DNA from: CAZVYN01 sp964631125
GTDB lineage: Bacteria; Eisenbacteria; RBG-16-71-46; CAIMUX01
Reading direction: 5' to 3'
NCBI GenBank assembly: GCA_964631125.1
Contig: CAZVYN010000031.1
Location: 1 to 39,965 of the forward strand
DNA: 39,965 bases
Shown here: piece after piece, positions 1 through 8,334 of the stretch
Position numbering within the stretch: the stretch's first letter is position 1
Layout: the number at the start of each line of letters is the position of its first letter
The notes under the pieces: generated by a model
The model's input: the letters and a program-made list of their open reading frames with translations, nothing else
The model's database searches: none
Told to the model about the DNA's origin: nothing
Made by a program: the position numbers and the translations under genes

Positions 1-962
1 TCTCCCCCCCCTTCCGCATCGCCCTCCTCGGCACAGGCGCCTACGTCGACGCCAGCATCCTCCCCGAGTTCGCCCGCCTCGGCGACCGCGTGCGCGTCAC
101 GCTGCTCTCCGGCAGCAACCCCTCGCGACGCGAACCGCTCGCCGCGCGGTTCGGCATCGCACGCACCGCTTCGGTGCATGAAGCGTCCGCGGTGGATGAC
201 GACGCCGATCTCATCGTGATCGCCACGCGCCACGATCGGCATGCCGACCTCACCGCGCGCGCGATTCGCGCCGGAAAAGCAGTCCTGTGCGAGAAGCCGC
301 TCGCCCTCGACGCGGCAGGCGTCGCGGAGATCGAGCGCGCGCTGCGCGAAACCGGAGGCGCGCCGTTTCTCATGGTCGGGTTCAATCGTCGCTTCGCCCC
401 GGCGACGCTGGCCGTGCGCGAAGCACTGTCACCACGGCGCGGCCCACTCCAGATCGTCTATCGCGTGCAAGCAGGACTCTTGCCGGCCGAGCACTGGATC
501 CGCGGGGCCGAGGGGGGCGGACGCCTCATCGGCGAGGCGGTCCACATGCTAGATCTCTTGCGCGCCTTCAGCGGCGCGCCGCTCACGCGCGCAGCGGTGC
601 TCTCCGGCGGCGGCGGACCCGAAGGCGACCCGGCCGCCGACACCTTCCATCTCGCACTCGGCTATGCCGACGGCTCGACCGCGAGTCTCCTCTACACGTC
701 GCGAGGATCGATGCGTCATCCGAAGGAACAGATCGAGATCCACGCGGACGGCCGCACGTTCGAGATCGTCGACTTCCAAGTGGCGCGTGAGACCGGACGC
801 GAGACGCCGCTCTGGCAGGGACCGGCGCCGCGCAAGGGACAAGACGGGATGTGGCGCGCGGTCATCGATGCGTTGGTCGGCGGCGGGCAGGCGCCGATTC
901 CGATCGAGGAGCTGTTGGAGACGGCGCGGGCGGTGATTGCGTTGGAGGGGGCGAGGAGATAG
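1..962 (+). CDS. Bi-domain oxidoreductase, Gfo/Idh/MocA half (5' partial)
   Basis: The frame is open from the window edge to TAG at 960-962, so the gene begins upstream; the GTG at 90 is internal. The visible part starts in a Rossmann fold (FRIALLGTGAY, nt 12-44), followed by the Gfo/Idh catalytic-type motif CEKPLAL (about nt 289-309) and then MVGFNRRFAP and AEHWIRGAEGGGRLIGEAVH. The last two match the C-terminal half of fused zinc-alcohol-dehydrogenase/Gfo-Idh proteins (bi-domain oxidoreductases) found in capsule and exopolysaccharide loci. The expected zinc-dependent half would lie left of the window. It probably carries out an NAD(P)-linked redox step on a nucleotide sugar or lipid-linked sugar, in keeping with the polysaccharide genes nearby. 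The exact substrate cannot be read from sequence. A plain Gfo/Idh protein remains possible until the upstream part is seen. Confidence 0.88.
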   Translation, partial: SPPFRIALLGTGAYVDASILPEFARLGDRVRVTLLSGSNPSRREPLAARFGIARTASVHEASAVDDDADLIVIATRHDRHADLTARAIRAGKAVLCEKPLALDAAGVAEIERALRETGGAPFLMVGFNRRFAPATLAVREALSPRRGPLQIVYRVQAGLLPAEHWIRGAEGGGRLIGEAVHMLDLLRAFSGAPLTRAAVLSGGGGPEGDPAADTFHLALGYADGSTASLLYTSRGSMRHPKEQIEIHADGRTFEIVDFQVARETGRETPLWQGPAPRKGQDGMWRAVIDALVGGGQAPIPIEELLETARAVIALEGARR

Positions 963-972
963 GGAATAGAAG

Positions 973-1006
973 GGGGCTCGGGCTCCAAGGGTGGAGCGCG
1001 AGCCCC
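973..1006 (+). terminator. Hairpin after the oxidoreductase gene
   Basis: The left arm 973-986 and right arm 993-1006 are complementary over 14 bp with one mismatch and enclose a 6-nt loop (aagggt). The hairpin starts 10 nt after the stop codon of the oxidoreductase. No T tract follows, so it is a transcript-end structure rather than a textbook intrinsic terminator. Confidence 0.55.
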
Positions 1007-1019
1007 TGGCGTTGCTAGG

Positions 1020-1052
1020 AGCGATGTAATTCGGCGGCCGAATTACATCGCT
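1020..1052. repeat. 33-bp near-perfect palindrome at a convergent gene end
   Basis: Arms 1020-1035 and 1037-1052 are perfectly complementary over 16 bp around a single central base. The right arm contains the last codons and the TAA stop (1043-1045) of the VOC gene on the minus strand. It lies between two convergent genes and is symmetric, so it could end transcription from both sides. Unlike most hairpins here the arms are fairly AT-rich in the middle (gtaatt). No T tract follows on either strand. Confidence 0.7.
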
Positions 1053-1834
1053 ATAAACGAAAACACCGCGCCCTGCGGGTCCTGCATCGTGGCGAAACGT
1101 CCGATGGTCGGGATGTCCATCGGCGGAACGATGACCTTGCCGCCGAGCGTCTGCGCCAGCGCGAAGGTCGCATCACAGTCATTCACGGCGAAGTAAATGC
1201 CCCAATTCGGAGGCATGGGTCCCCACGAGGGATCGATCTTCATCATTCCCGCGAAGTTGTGCCCGTTCATCCCGAACATCGTGTACTTCATCGGCTTCTC
1301 GGGATCCTCCGGTAGGCCGGAGTCCTCGGTCTTCCAACCGAAGACCGACTGGTAGAACGCGCTGGCGACGCCGGTGTCGGTGGTGGCGAGTTCGTTCCAA
1401 CAGACCGACCCGTGCTCTCCGGCGACGCGGTACCCCTTGTGCTCCTTCGGCTGCCAGATCGCGAACGACGCTCCGGTCGGATCGGCCGCCACGGCCATGC
1501 GACCGTGCTCGAAGACGTCGAAGACCGGCGCGAGCAACTGGCCCCCTTGCTGCTGGATCTTCTGCGCGACCGCCTCGGCATCCGCGACGGCGACGTAGGT
1601 GGTCCAGTGGGGCGGCATCCCCTGCGAACTCAGCTCGGCCGGCATGCGACTCGTGCCGGCGACGTCACGTCCCCGGATCTGCGCCAGGTAGTAGAATTCG
1701 CCCTCGCCCATCGGGCTCGCGTTGTACGACCAGCCGAAGAGCTTCTCGTAGAAATCGTTGGCGCTCTTCACATCACTGGTGCTGAGGTCGGTCCAACAGA
1801 AATTGCCGACCGGCCAGCTCTCGAAATCAGCCAT
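1043..1834 (-). CDS. VOC family (glyoxalase-fold) protein, two domains
   Basis: A protein of 263 residues made of two vicinal-oxygen-chelate modules in tandem (about residues 8-125 and 135-260). The module starts are recognisable as NFCWTDLSTSDVKSANDFYE and VCWNELATTDTGVASAFYQ, each followed by FGW, and the ends as ADPTGASFAIWQ and QDPQGAVFSFI. This fits the two-domain VOC proteins often annotated as glyoxalase/bleomycin-resistance or 27-30 kDa antigen Cfp30B-like; members are metal-binding enzymes or binding proteins and the substrate is unknown. The ATG at 1834 was chosen because AGAGGAG lies a few nt upstream; an in-frame ATG at 1861 would add nine residues. It is a single gene, divergent from the polysaccharide export gene across 147 bp. 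The open frame runs on far upstream, but that part is the reverse shadow of the export gene. Confidence 0.9.
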   Translation of the reverse strand: MADFESWPVGNFCWTDLSTSDVKSANDFYEKLFGWSYNASPMGEGEFYYLAQIRGRDVAGTSRMPAELSSQGMPPHWTTYVAVADAEAVAQKIQQQGGQLLAPVFDVFEHGRMAVAADPTGASFAIWQPKEHKGYRVAGEHGSVCWNELATTDTGVASAFYQSVFGWKTEDSGLPEDPEKPMKYTMFGMNGHNFAGMMKIDPSWGPMPPNWGIYFAVNDCDATFALAQTLGGKVIVPPMDIPTIGRFATMQDPQGAVFSFIAM

Positions 1835-1942
1835 CTCGAACTCCTCTCTGACTCGTTCCATGCAAGACTCCCCGGCGCGCGAGGGCACATTCCAGACGAA
1901 AGCGCGCGCGATTGGCAAGGTCGACATCGGTTGAATGGCGGG

Positions 1943-1971
1943 TTGGCCCGACTCGCGCTTCCGGCTAGAGT
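1943..1971 (+). promoter_or_regulatory. Predicted promoter of the polysaccharide export operon, leaderless layout
   Basis: TTGGCC (1943-1948) and TAGAGT (1966-1971) are separated by 17 bp. The -10-like box ends 10 nt before the TTG start at 1982, and there is no clear Shine-Dalgarno sequence, so the transcript would begin at or next to the start codon. This is inference from a motif match only. Confidence 0.45.
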
Positions 1972-1981
1972 TCCGCCCAGC

Positions 1982-3646
1982 TTGAAACTCAGCACGCACA
2001 CGATTTCTCGTCTCTCGATCTCGGCGGCCGTCGCCCTGGCGGCGCTCCTCGTCGGGGGCGCGGCTCGCGCTCAGTCGGGAGGCGCTTCGACCGGCCCGAC
2101 GGCCGTGTCGAGCACTCCGAGCACTCCGGGCGCCCCCGGTAGCATGGGTTTCTCTTCGGCCGCGCCGCTGCTCGAACATCCGATCGAGGGCGCCGCGTAC
2201 TCGCTGGGGCCGGGCGATGTGCTCGGGTTGGCTATCCAAGGGACCGTTTCGCGCTTCCATGAACTCGACGTCAGCCCGGAGGGTACGGTGTTGGTCCCCG
2301 GCGCTTCCGAGGTGCGGGTAGCGGGACTCTCCCTGGACGACGCGCGCACGGAGATCCGCCGGGAAGTGGCGCGCGCGTTTCGCAACGTGCAGGTCACCGT
2401 CACGCTGCTCCGGCTCCGTCGCTTCACGATCTTCGTGCTCGGCCAGGTGCATCAGCCGGGGCAATACACCGCGAGTCCCGTCGACCGTGTTTCCGAAGGG
2501 ATTCGACTGGCGGGCGGACTCGTGACCGGACTGGAGCCGGGCGGTCGGCCGCTCGATCGCGGGTCGGAGCGCTCGATCGATCTGATCCATCAAGACGGCG
2601 AACGGGTGCGAAGCGACTTGCTGCGCTTCCGTCGCACCGGAGATCTCAGTTCCAATCCGAGCGTGCGCGACGGCGATGTGATCTTGGTGGGATTCTCGCG
2701 CTCGGGCGTGCTCGTGAACGGAGAGGTCCACAGTCCCGGAGAGATCGAGTATGCGCCGGGAGACTCGCTCGGTCCGATGCTCGACCTGGCGGGTGGACCG
2801 ACCGAGCGCGCGTGGCTCGACACCCTCTTGATCGCGCGCTACCTCGAAGGAAGCGCCACTCCACAGCGCATCGCGCTCTACGGCGGGACTCCCTCGGCCT
2901 ACCGCGAGGCCCGCGCCTTTCCCTTGGAGGAGCGGGACGCCATCTTGGTCCGCGCGCGACCCGATTGGGACGTGCGCCACACGACCGAGGTGAAGGGCGA
3001 GGTTCGGTATCCCGGCAAGTACGTGATCGACGAAGCGGAGAGCACGCTGCTGGAGCTGATCGAACGCGCCGGCGGATTCACGATCGATGCGAACCTGCGC
3101 GAGTCGCAACTCCTGCGCAAGGTGGACGAGTCGTTCAAGGACGCCGAGTACGAGCGGCTGCGCACGGTCCCAGCGGGGGACATGAGCGAGACCGAGTACG
3201 AGTACTTCAAGATGCGCAGTCGGCAGCGGCTGGGCCTGATGGCGGTCGATTTCGTGGCCCTCTTCGAACGCGGCGATCGCTCGCAGGACCCTTTGCTGCG
3301 CGATGGCGACGTGGTCAACATCCTGCCGCGCAAGACCTATGTCACCTTGGCGGGACAGGTCGCGTTGCCGGGTAACGTCCCCTTCGAGGCCGAGCTCCAA
3401 GTCGAGGACTACATCGCACGCGGCGGCGGCTACTCGTGGAAGGCGTCGAAAGGGAGCACCGTCGTGATCCGCGCCTCGACCGGCGAGTGGATCCCGAAAG
3501 GACAGGCGCGTCGGATCGGACCGGGCGATACGATCTGGGTGCCGGAGAAGCCCGACCGCGATTACTACGCGCTCTTCAAGGACACACTCACCGTGGTGGC
3601 GCAGCTCGCGACCGTCTACCTCGTGGTGAAGACGAGCACCAATTGA
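1982..3646 (+). CDS. Polysaccharide export protein, SLBB domains (Wza-like)
   Basis: A protein of 554 residues. An N-terminal signal peptide ends near AARA-QS, without a lipobox cysteine. It is followed by a Poly_export domain (YSLGPGDVLGL ... SPEGTVLVPG) and several SLBB-type segments with the G-x-V-x-x-P-G pattern: VLGQVHQPGQY, VNGEVHSPGEI, VKGEVRYPGKY and LAGQVALPGNV. A hydrophobic stretch sits close to the C-terminus. The family forms the outer-membrane channel that exports capsule or exopolysaccharide. The TTG at 1982 is the only in-frame start that places the signal peptide at the N-terminus; an open frame extends upstream to 1412 but is the shadow of the VOC gene. The Wzz-like gene follows after 11 nt, with a GAGG ribosome site overlapping this gene's stop codon, so the two are co-transcribed. 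Confidence 0.9.
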   Translation: MKLSTHTISRLSISAAVALAALLVGGAARAQSGGASTGPTAVSSTPSTPGAPGSMGFSSAAPLLEHPIEGAAYSLGPGDVLGLAIQGTVSRFHELDVSPEGTVLVPGASEVRVAGLSLDDARTEIRREVARAFRNVQVTVTLLRLRRFTIFVLGQVHQPGQYTASPVDRVSEGIRLAGGLVTGLEPGGRPLDRGSERSIDLIHQDGERVRSDLLRFRRTGDLSSNPSVRDGDVILVGFSRSGVLVNGEVHSPGEIEYAPGDSLGPMLDLAGGPTERAWLDTLLIARYLEGSATPQRIALYGGTPSAYREARAFPLEERDAILVRARPDWDVRHTTEVKGEVRYPGKYVIDEAESTLLELIERAGGFTIDANLRESQLLRKVDESFKDAEYERLRTVPAGDMSETEYEYFKMRSRQRLGLMAVDFVALFERGDRSQDPLLRDGDVVNILPRKTYVTLAGQVALPGNVPFEAELQVEDYIARGGGYSWKASKGSTVVIRASTGEWIPKGQARRIGPGDTIWVPEKPDRDYYALFKDTLTVVAQLATVYLVVKTSTN

Positions 3647-3657
3647 GGCCTTCGCCG

Positions 3658-4935
3658 ATGACGCCCGAACCTCGACTGCATACGACCTCACCGGAGACGG
3701 AGCGGCGGCTTCCGATCGTGCCGTTCCTCGAGTTGGTCTTGCAGAGCCGACGGATGATCCTCGCAGTCGGATTGGGCGCCGCTGTTCTGGCCGGAGCGTT
3801 CTCGCTGATCGTGCCGGCGACCTACGAGACGACGATGACCATCCTGCCGCCGGAGAGCGGGCCCTCGTTCGGCATGGGCGGCGGCGGCGGCGGCCTGGAA
3901 TCATCCCTCGCCATGCTCCAGTTCGGGATGTCCACCCTCCGCTCGTCGGATCTGTACGCCGACATGCTGCGCAGCCGGTCGGTCATGCGCTACACGATCG
4001 ATCGACTGAGCTTGCTCGAGGTCTACGGGCTGGCCAAGCTCGATTCTATTCGCGCCTACGCCTTCGCTTATGGGCGACTCGACGAGGACATCGACGTCAA
4101 GGTGTCGAACAATGGACTCATCACGGCGACGGTGCGCGCACACACCGGATATCTCCCGGGACCGAAGGCGAAAGTCGAGGCCGCCCGGCGCGCCGCCGAG
4201 ATCGGGAACACGCTCGGGGCGGGCCTCGAGTGGGTGAACCGTTCGAAGAACACGAGTCAGGCGCGGCAGGCGCGGGTCTATCTCGAGGAGCAGGTGCGTC
4301 TCACGAACGAGCGCCTCGACGTTTCGAGCCGTTCGTTGGCCGGCTTCCAGACGGAGCACATGGCGGTCGACCTGGGCGAGCAGATGCGCGTCGGCATCGA
4401 AACGGCGGGCAAGCTGGAGGCCGACGCCGTCGCGCGTGAAGTTGCGCTCGGCGTCGCGTTGCAATCGATGCAGCCCGACAACCCCGAGGTGCGACGGCTG
4501 CAGAGCGAGATCGGGCAGTTCCGCCGTCAGCTCCGTTTGTTGCAGTCGGGGCGTTCGGGCGAAGGTGAGGGGGACGCCACGCGCGAGGGTCGCGGCTCTC
4601 TGGAATCCAGCCTCGAGTCGTTGCCCGAGATCGGGCGGCGCTACGCCGAACTGCTGCGAGAAGTGAAGGTGCAAGAGGCGCTCTACGAGATGCTGACCGC
4701 GCAGCTCTATCAGGCGCGCGTCAAGGAGACCGAAGAGGTCCCGGTCGTCCAGGTGCTCGACGAGGCGACGATCCCCGCGGCGAAGAAGAGCCCGCTCGTA
4801 CGCAAGACCGCGCTCATCGCCGGTGTCCTCGGCGTTGCGTTCGGCGTCTTCATTGCAATCGCCCGCGATTGGTGGGGCCGGTATCCGTGGCGGGACGCCG
4901 ACGTCCGCGCACTCTCGGGGATCCTGAGGCGCTGA
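3658..4935 (+). CDS. Wzz-like polysaccharide chain-length / co-polymerase protein
   Basis: A protein of 425 residues with the topology of Wzz proteins: a transmembrane helix near residues 30-52 (ILAVGLGAAVLAGAFSLIV), a long periplasmic region with helical, coiled-coil-like sequence (about 180-370), and a second transmembrane helix near the C-terminus (ALIAGVLGVAFGVFIAIA). A glycine run (GMGGGGGG) follows the first periplasmic strand. There is no fused tyrosine kinase domain, so it resembles the Wzz class rather than the Wzc class. It probably sets the length of the polymer exported by the Wza-like protein encoded immediately upstream. The ATG at 3658 has GAGG (3645-3648) at suitable spacing. 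The stop codon begins the octamer repeat at 4933. Confidence 0.85.
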   Translation: MTPEPRLHTTSPETERRLPIVPFLELVLQSRRMILAVGLGAAVLAGAFSLIVPATYETTMTILPPESGPSFGMGGGGGGLESSLAMLQFGMSTLRSSDLYADMLRSRSVMRYTIDRLSLLEVYGLAKLDSIRAYAFAYGRLDEDIDVKVSNNGLITATVRAHTGYLPGPKAKVEAARRAAEIGNTLGAGLEWVNRSKNTSQARQARVYLEEQVRLTNERLDVSSRSLAGFQTEHMAVDLGEQMRVGIETAGKLEADAVAREVALGVALQSMQPDNPEVRRLQSEIGQFRRQLRLLQSGRSGEGEGDATREGRGSLESSLESLPEIGRRYAELLREVKVQEALYEMLTAQLYQARVKETEEVPVVQVLDEATIPAAKKSPLVRKTALIAGVLGVAFGVFIAIARDWWGRYPWRDADVRALSGILRR

Positions 4936-4972
4936 ATCGCCGAATCGCTGAGTCGCTGAGTCGCTGAGTCGC
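4933..4972 (+). repeat. Five tandem 8-bp units between two genes
   Basis: The units are tgaatcgc, cgaatcgc and then three identical tgagtcgc copies. The first unit starts at the stop codon of the Wzz-like gene, and the array ends just before the ribosome site (GGAGGG, 4980-4985) of the flavoprotein gene. The units differ only at two positions. No promoter is evident in the 54-bp gap. Confidence 0.9.
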
Positions 4973-4989
4973 TGGATGCGGAGGGCGCC

Positions 4990-6366
4990 GTGGCCGAGAA
5001 GTTCGATGTCATCGTCGTCGGGACAGGACAGGCCGGGCCGTCCCTTGCGGTCCGACTCGCCAAGGCCGGAAGGAAGACCGCCATCCTCGAGCGCAAGTTG
5101 CTCGGAGGAACCTGCGTCAATGTCGGCTGCATTCCCACCAAGACCCTCATCGCGAGCGCGCGGGCCGCACATGTCGCGCGCCGTGGAGCGGAGTTCGGAG
5201 TGACGATCGAGGGATCGATCCGAGTCGACCTGGCCCGGGTCAAGGCGCGCAAGGATGCCGTGGTGCAGCAGTCGACGGACAGCCTGCAGAAGTCGCTGAG
5301 GAACACGCCGAATCTGACTCTCTACGAAGGTCACGGTCGGCTCGAGTCGGTCCGCACCGTGCGGGTCGGTGATCGGCTGTTGGAGTCGGAGCAGATCTTT
5401 CTGAACGTCGGCGCGCGCGCACACACGCCGGACTGGCCGGGGCTCGCGGATGTCCCTTTCCTGACCAACTCGAGCATGATGGAGATCGATTTTCTCCCCG
5501 AGCATCTGGTCATCGTCGGCGGCAGTTATATCGGCCTCGAATTCGCGCAGATGTATCGACGCTTCGGCAGCCGAGTGACCGTGGTCGAGATGGGGCCGCG
5601 CCTGGTCGCGCGCGAGGACGAAGAGATCTCGGCCTCGATCCTGTCGATCTTGCGGGCCGAGGGCGTCGACTTTCGTCTGGGAGCGAAATGTGTGAGCGCC
5701 GCCCGACGCGGGGAACAAGTCGCCGTCGGTTTGGACTGTGACGATCCCGCGAAAGAGGTAGTCGGCTCGCACCTCTTGGTGGCGGTTGGTCGCACGCCGA
5801 ACACCGACGACCTCGGACTCGATCGGGCCGGCGTCGCCACCGACGAGCGCGGGTGCATCACGGTCGACGACGAGCTGCGCACTTCGGCGCCGGGCATCTG
5901 GGCGCTGGGCGAAGTCAACGGCCGCGGCGCCTTCACGCACACCGCGTACAACGACTATGAGATCGTCGCCGGCAACCTCTTGGACGGCGAGCGCCGTCGG
6001 GTCACCGATCGCATCGTCGCCTATGCGCTCTACACCGACCCTCCGTTGGGGCGGGTCGGCCTGACCGAGCGAGAGGTGCGAGCCTCCGGCCGGCCGGCGT
6101 TGATCGCCACGCGAGCGATGACCCGCGTCGCCCGGGCGGTCGAGCGCGGCGAGAGCCAAGGGCTGATGAAGATTCTCGTCGACGCGGCGACGCAGCGGAT
6201 CCTCGGCGCGGCGATTCTCGGGATCGAAGGGGACGAGGCGATCCACTCGATCCTCGATGTGATGTACGCCGACGCCCCTTATACAGTGATCCGACGCGCG
6301 GTGCATATCCATCCGACCGTGTCGGAGCTGATTCCGACGTTGCTGGGAGATCTGCGGCCGCTGTGA
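4990..6366 (+). CDS. FAD-dependent pyridine nucleotide-disulfide oxidoreductase
   Basis: A protein of 458 residues of the dihydrolipoamide dehydrogenase / mercuric reductase family. It shows the N-terminal FAD-binding GTGQAG (residues 11-16), the redox-active disulfide in GGTCVNVGCIPTK (Cys42 and Cys47), the second nucleotide-binding motif VIVGGSYIGLEFA, the FAD motif IWALGEVNG, and the C-terminal dimer-domain HPTVSE carrying the catalytic-type His and Glu. No N-terminal lipoyl or heavy-metal domain is present and no 2-oxoacid dehydrogenase genes are nearby, so the electron acceptor is unknown; the name FAD-containing oxidoreductase is safer than lpd or merA. The GTG start has GGAGGG just upstream. 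Its stop overlaps the start of the next gene (GTGA), implying translational coupling with the glycosyltransferase. Confidence 0.88.
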   Translation: MAEKFDVIVVGTGQAGPSLAVRLAKAGRKTAILERKLLGGTCVNVGCIPTKTLIASARAAHVARRGAEFGVTIEGSIRVDLARVKARKDAVVQQSTDSLQKSLRNTPNLTLYEGHGRLESVRTVRVGDRLLESEQIFLNVGARAHTPDWPGLADVPFLTNSSMMEIDFLPEHLVIVGGSYIGLEFAQMYRRFGSRVTVVEMGPRLVAREDEEISASILSILRAEGVDFRLGAKCVSAARRGEQVAVGLDCDDPAKEVVGSHLLVAVGRTPNTDDLGLDRAGVATDERGCITVDDELRTSAPGIWALGEVNGRGAFTHTAYNDYEIVAGNLLDGERRRVTDRIVAYALYTDPPLGRVGLTEREVRASGRPALIATRAMTRVARAVERGESQGLMKILVDAATQRILGAAILGIEGDEAIHSILDVMYADAPYTVIRRAVHIHPTVSELIPTLLGDLRPL

Positions 6367-8324
6367 AAGGTCGCGCGCAGCGGCCGGGGCGCTCGGAGCT
6401 GCTGATCCCGATCGTTGTCAGCTCGATCGTGGCGCTCGTCCTGCGGGCCGCCTATCTGGCGGAGGCGGCCGACAACCCATCCTGGCGGCATCTCGGGCTC
6501 GATCTCGAGATTTACCACGAGTGGGCGCAACGTGTCGCGTTGGGCGCCGGTCTGGGCGACTCGCCGTTCCGTCAGGCGCCGCTGTTCCCGATCCTGCTCG
6601 GGGTCACCTACTCGATCCTGGGCCCCGATCCGGTGCGCGCCCTCTGGATGCATCTCCTTCCCGGCGTCGGCGCTGTCGCTCTCACCGCGTGGTGCGCGGG
6701 GAGCGCGTTCGGTCCGCGCGCCGCGTGGGGCGCCGGGATCGTGCTCGCTCTGTCCAAGCCGGCGATCTTCTATACCGGTGTTCTCCTCCCCCCGACCTGG
6801 ACACTGTTTCTCTCAGCGCTCTTTCTCTTCGTCTGGCAGCGCTCGTCCTCGCTGGCTACGGGTCTCGTCGGCGGCTTTCTCACCCTCGCGCAGCCCGCCG
6901 CGCTCGGACTGGTCTTGCCAGCAGTTTTCCGCCCAGAGGCCAACCGGACTCGGAGTTTGACCAAGAGTGTCTGGCTCGTACTCGGACTCTCGCTGCCGAT
7001 TCTCCTCACGCTCTTGTACAACGGCCTGAGCGGCGGCGCCTGGGCGCCGGTCGCGGTCAATCGCGGCATCAATCTGTACATCGGCAACGGTCCCGAGGCG
7101 AACGGCGCCTACGTTCGCCCCCCGGAGATGCGCGAGGATCGGGATCTATTGGGAATCACCGCCGCCGAGACCGCGCTGCGCAAGAACGGAGCGTGGCCTG
7201 AGGCGGCTGACGCCGCGTCGTCCGCCGCTCTCGCCGATCGCTACTGGACGAGACGCGCGCTGGATTCGATCACGAGCGATCCGCTTCGCGCGCTTCGGCT
7301 CTTCGCGCGCAAGGTGACGTTCGTCGTCGCGCAGTACGAGATCCCGCAGGTCGAGTCGCTCCGCTTCGAGTCGCGTTTCTCCTCGATCCTGCGCGCGCCG
7401 TTGCCGGGGATGGCGGCGCTCTTGGCGCTCGCGGTCTGGGGCGCGTTGCTCGCTCGCGGCGCCACCGTTCGCCGATTGGTCACGGCGCTACTCGCGGCCA
7501 CGGCGCTGCTCTGCCTCTTCTTCGTCACCGCGCGTTTCCGGCTCCTACTCGCGCCGTGGCTGGCCGTGCTGGCCGGAGCAGGGGTTGGCAGGTGGTCGTC
7601 TCGCTCGGTCCGCGAGCGGATCGTCGCCTGCGGCGTCGCGTCGCTAGCATTTCTGGCATCCCTCGTCGCCGCGAGTGGATTCGACGCCGCGGGCAGCGAC
7701 GGTCAGTACCTCCATCGTCTCGGCGTCATCGCGGAACGCGAGAAGGATGCGAACGGCGCCATCGCGCGCTATCGCGAGGCGCTCGCGGCCGATCCCTCGG
7801 TCGCGAAAGCGCACATCAACTTGGGAACGCTCCTCGCTCGCGGCGGTCAGCTCGACGGGGCGCGGGGACATCTCGAGCGCGGCGTTCGCCTCGACCCGCT
7901 GAGCGCCATCGGTCGAGTCAGCCTCGCGCAGCTCGAGCAGGTGACCGGCCGACCCGAGGCGGCCGTCGGGTGGTACCGAGCGGCCAAGGAGATCGACCCG
8001 ACGCTCTGGAGCGCCCGCGAAGGGCTCGTTTTCGCGAGCTACGAGATCGGGCGGATAGAGGAGACCGAGGCGAGCGAGGTCGCCCGCCTCGCTCCACCCG
8101 GCTCCGCGCCCGCGATGCGCGCGGCGATGTTCCTGGCTCTCCTCGAATCGCGCCGGTCGTTGCCCGAGAGTGCCTGGGTCGAGAACGCGCGTCTGCGTGA
8201 GGCGGATCTGCTCGTCGTGCAGGGCCGACTCGATGAGGCCCGAGTCATCTACCAAACACTGCAATCGGACGAAACAACCGGAGCCGCCGCGACGCTCACG
8301 CTGCGGCGGCTCCGCTCACCCTGA
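6363..8324 (+). CDS. GT39-like membrane glycosyltransferase with C-terminal TPR region
   Basis: A protein of 653 residues. The first ~435 residues are polytopic, beginning with a helix (LLIPIVVSSIVALVLRAAYL) followed by an acidic loop with DLEIYHEW and PFRQAPLFPILLG. That is the usual first-loop pattern of ArnT/PMT-type (GT-C, glycosyltransferase 39) enzymes, which use a polyprenyl-phosphate sugar. After the last membrane helices (near residue 435) comes a soluble region of tetratricopeptide repeats (for example AIARYREALAADPSVAKAHINLGTLL). GT-C plus TPR proteins are known in several phyla; the TPRs probably bind a protein partner. The GTG start overlaps the previous stop. It is the last gene of the plus-strand run and ends 10 bp before the oppositely oriented anti-sigma-like gene. 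Confidence 0.78.
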   Translation: MKGRAQRPGRSELLIPIVVSSIVALVLRAAYLAEAADNPSWRHLGLDLEIYHEWAQRVALGAGLGDSPFRQAPLFPILLGVTYSILGPDPVRALWMHLLPGVGAVALTAWCAGSAFGPRAAWGAGIVLALSKPAIFYTGVLLPPTWTLFLSALFLFVWQRSSSLATGLVGGFLTLAQPAALGLVLPAVFRPEANRTRSLTKSVWLVLGLSLPILLTLLYNGLSGGAWAPVAVNRGINLYIGNGPEANGAYVRPPEMREDRDLLGITAAETALRKNGAWPEAADAASSAALADRYWTRRALDSITSDPLRALRLFARKVTFVVAQYEIPQVESLRFESRFSSILRAPLPGMAALLALAVWGALLARGATVRRLVTALLAATALLCLFFVTARFRLLLAPWLAVLAGAGVGRWSSRSVRERIVACGVASLAFLASLVAASGFDAAGSDGQYLHRLGVIAEREKDANGAIARYREALAADPSVAKAHINLGTLLARGGQLDGARGHLERGVRLDPLSAIGRVSLAQLEQVTGRPEAAVGWYRAAKEIDPTLWSAREGLVFASYEIGRIEETEASEVARLAPPGSAPAMRAAMFLALLESRRSLPESAWVENARLREADLLVVQGRLDEARVIYQTLQSDETTGAAATLTLRRLRSP

Positions 8325-8334
8325 TCCGCGAGCT

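Noticed and set aside
1835..3904. Upstream extension of the VOC reading frame to about 953 residues on the minus strand.
   Set aside because: It is antisense to the export and Wzz-like genes, is Arg/His-rich and low in conserved motifs, and the VOC gene has its own ribosome site at 1834.
3901..6312. 803-residue minus-strand open frame.
   Set aside because: It mirrors the Wzz-like and flavoprotein genes, both clearly real on the plus strand, and shows no domain.
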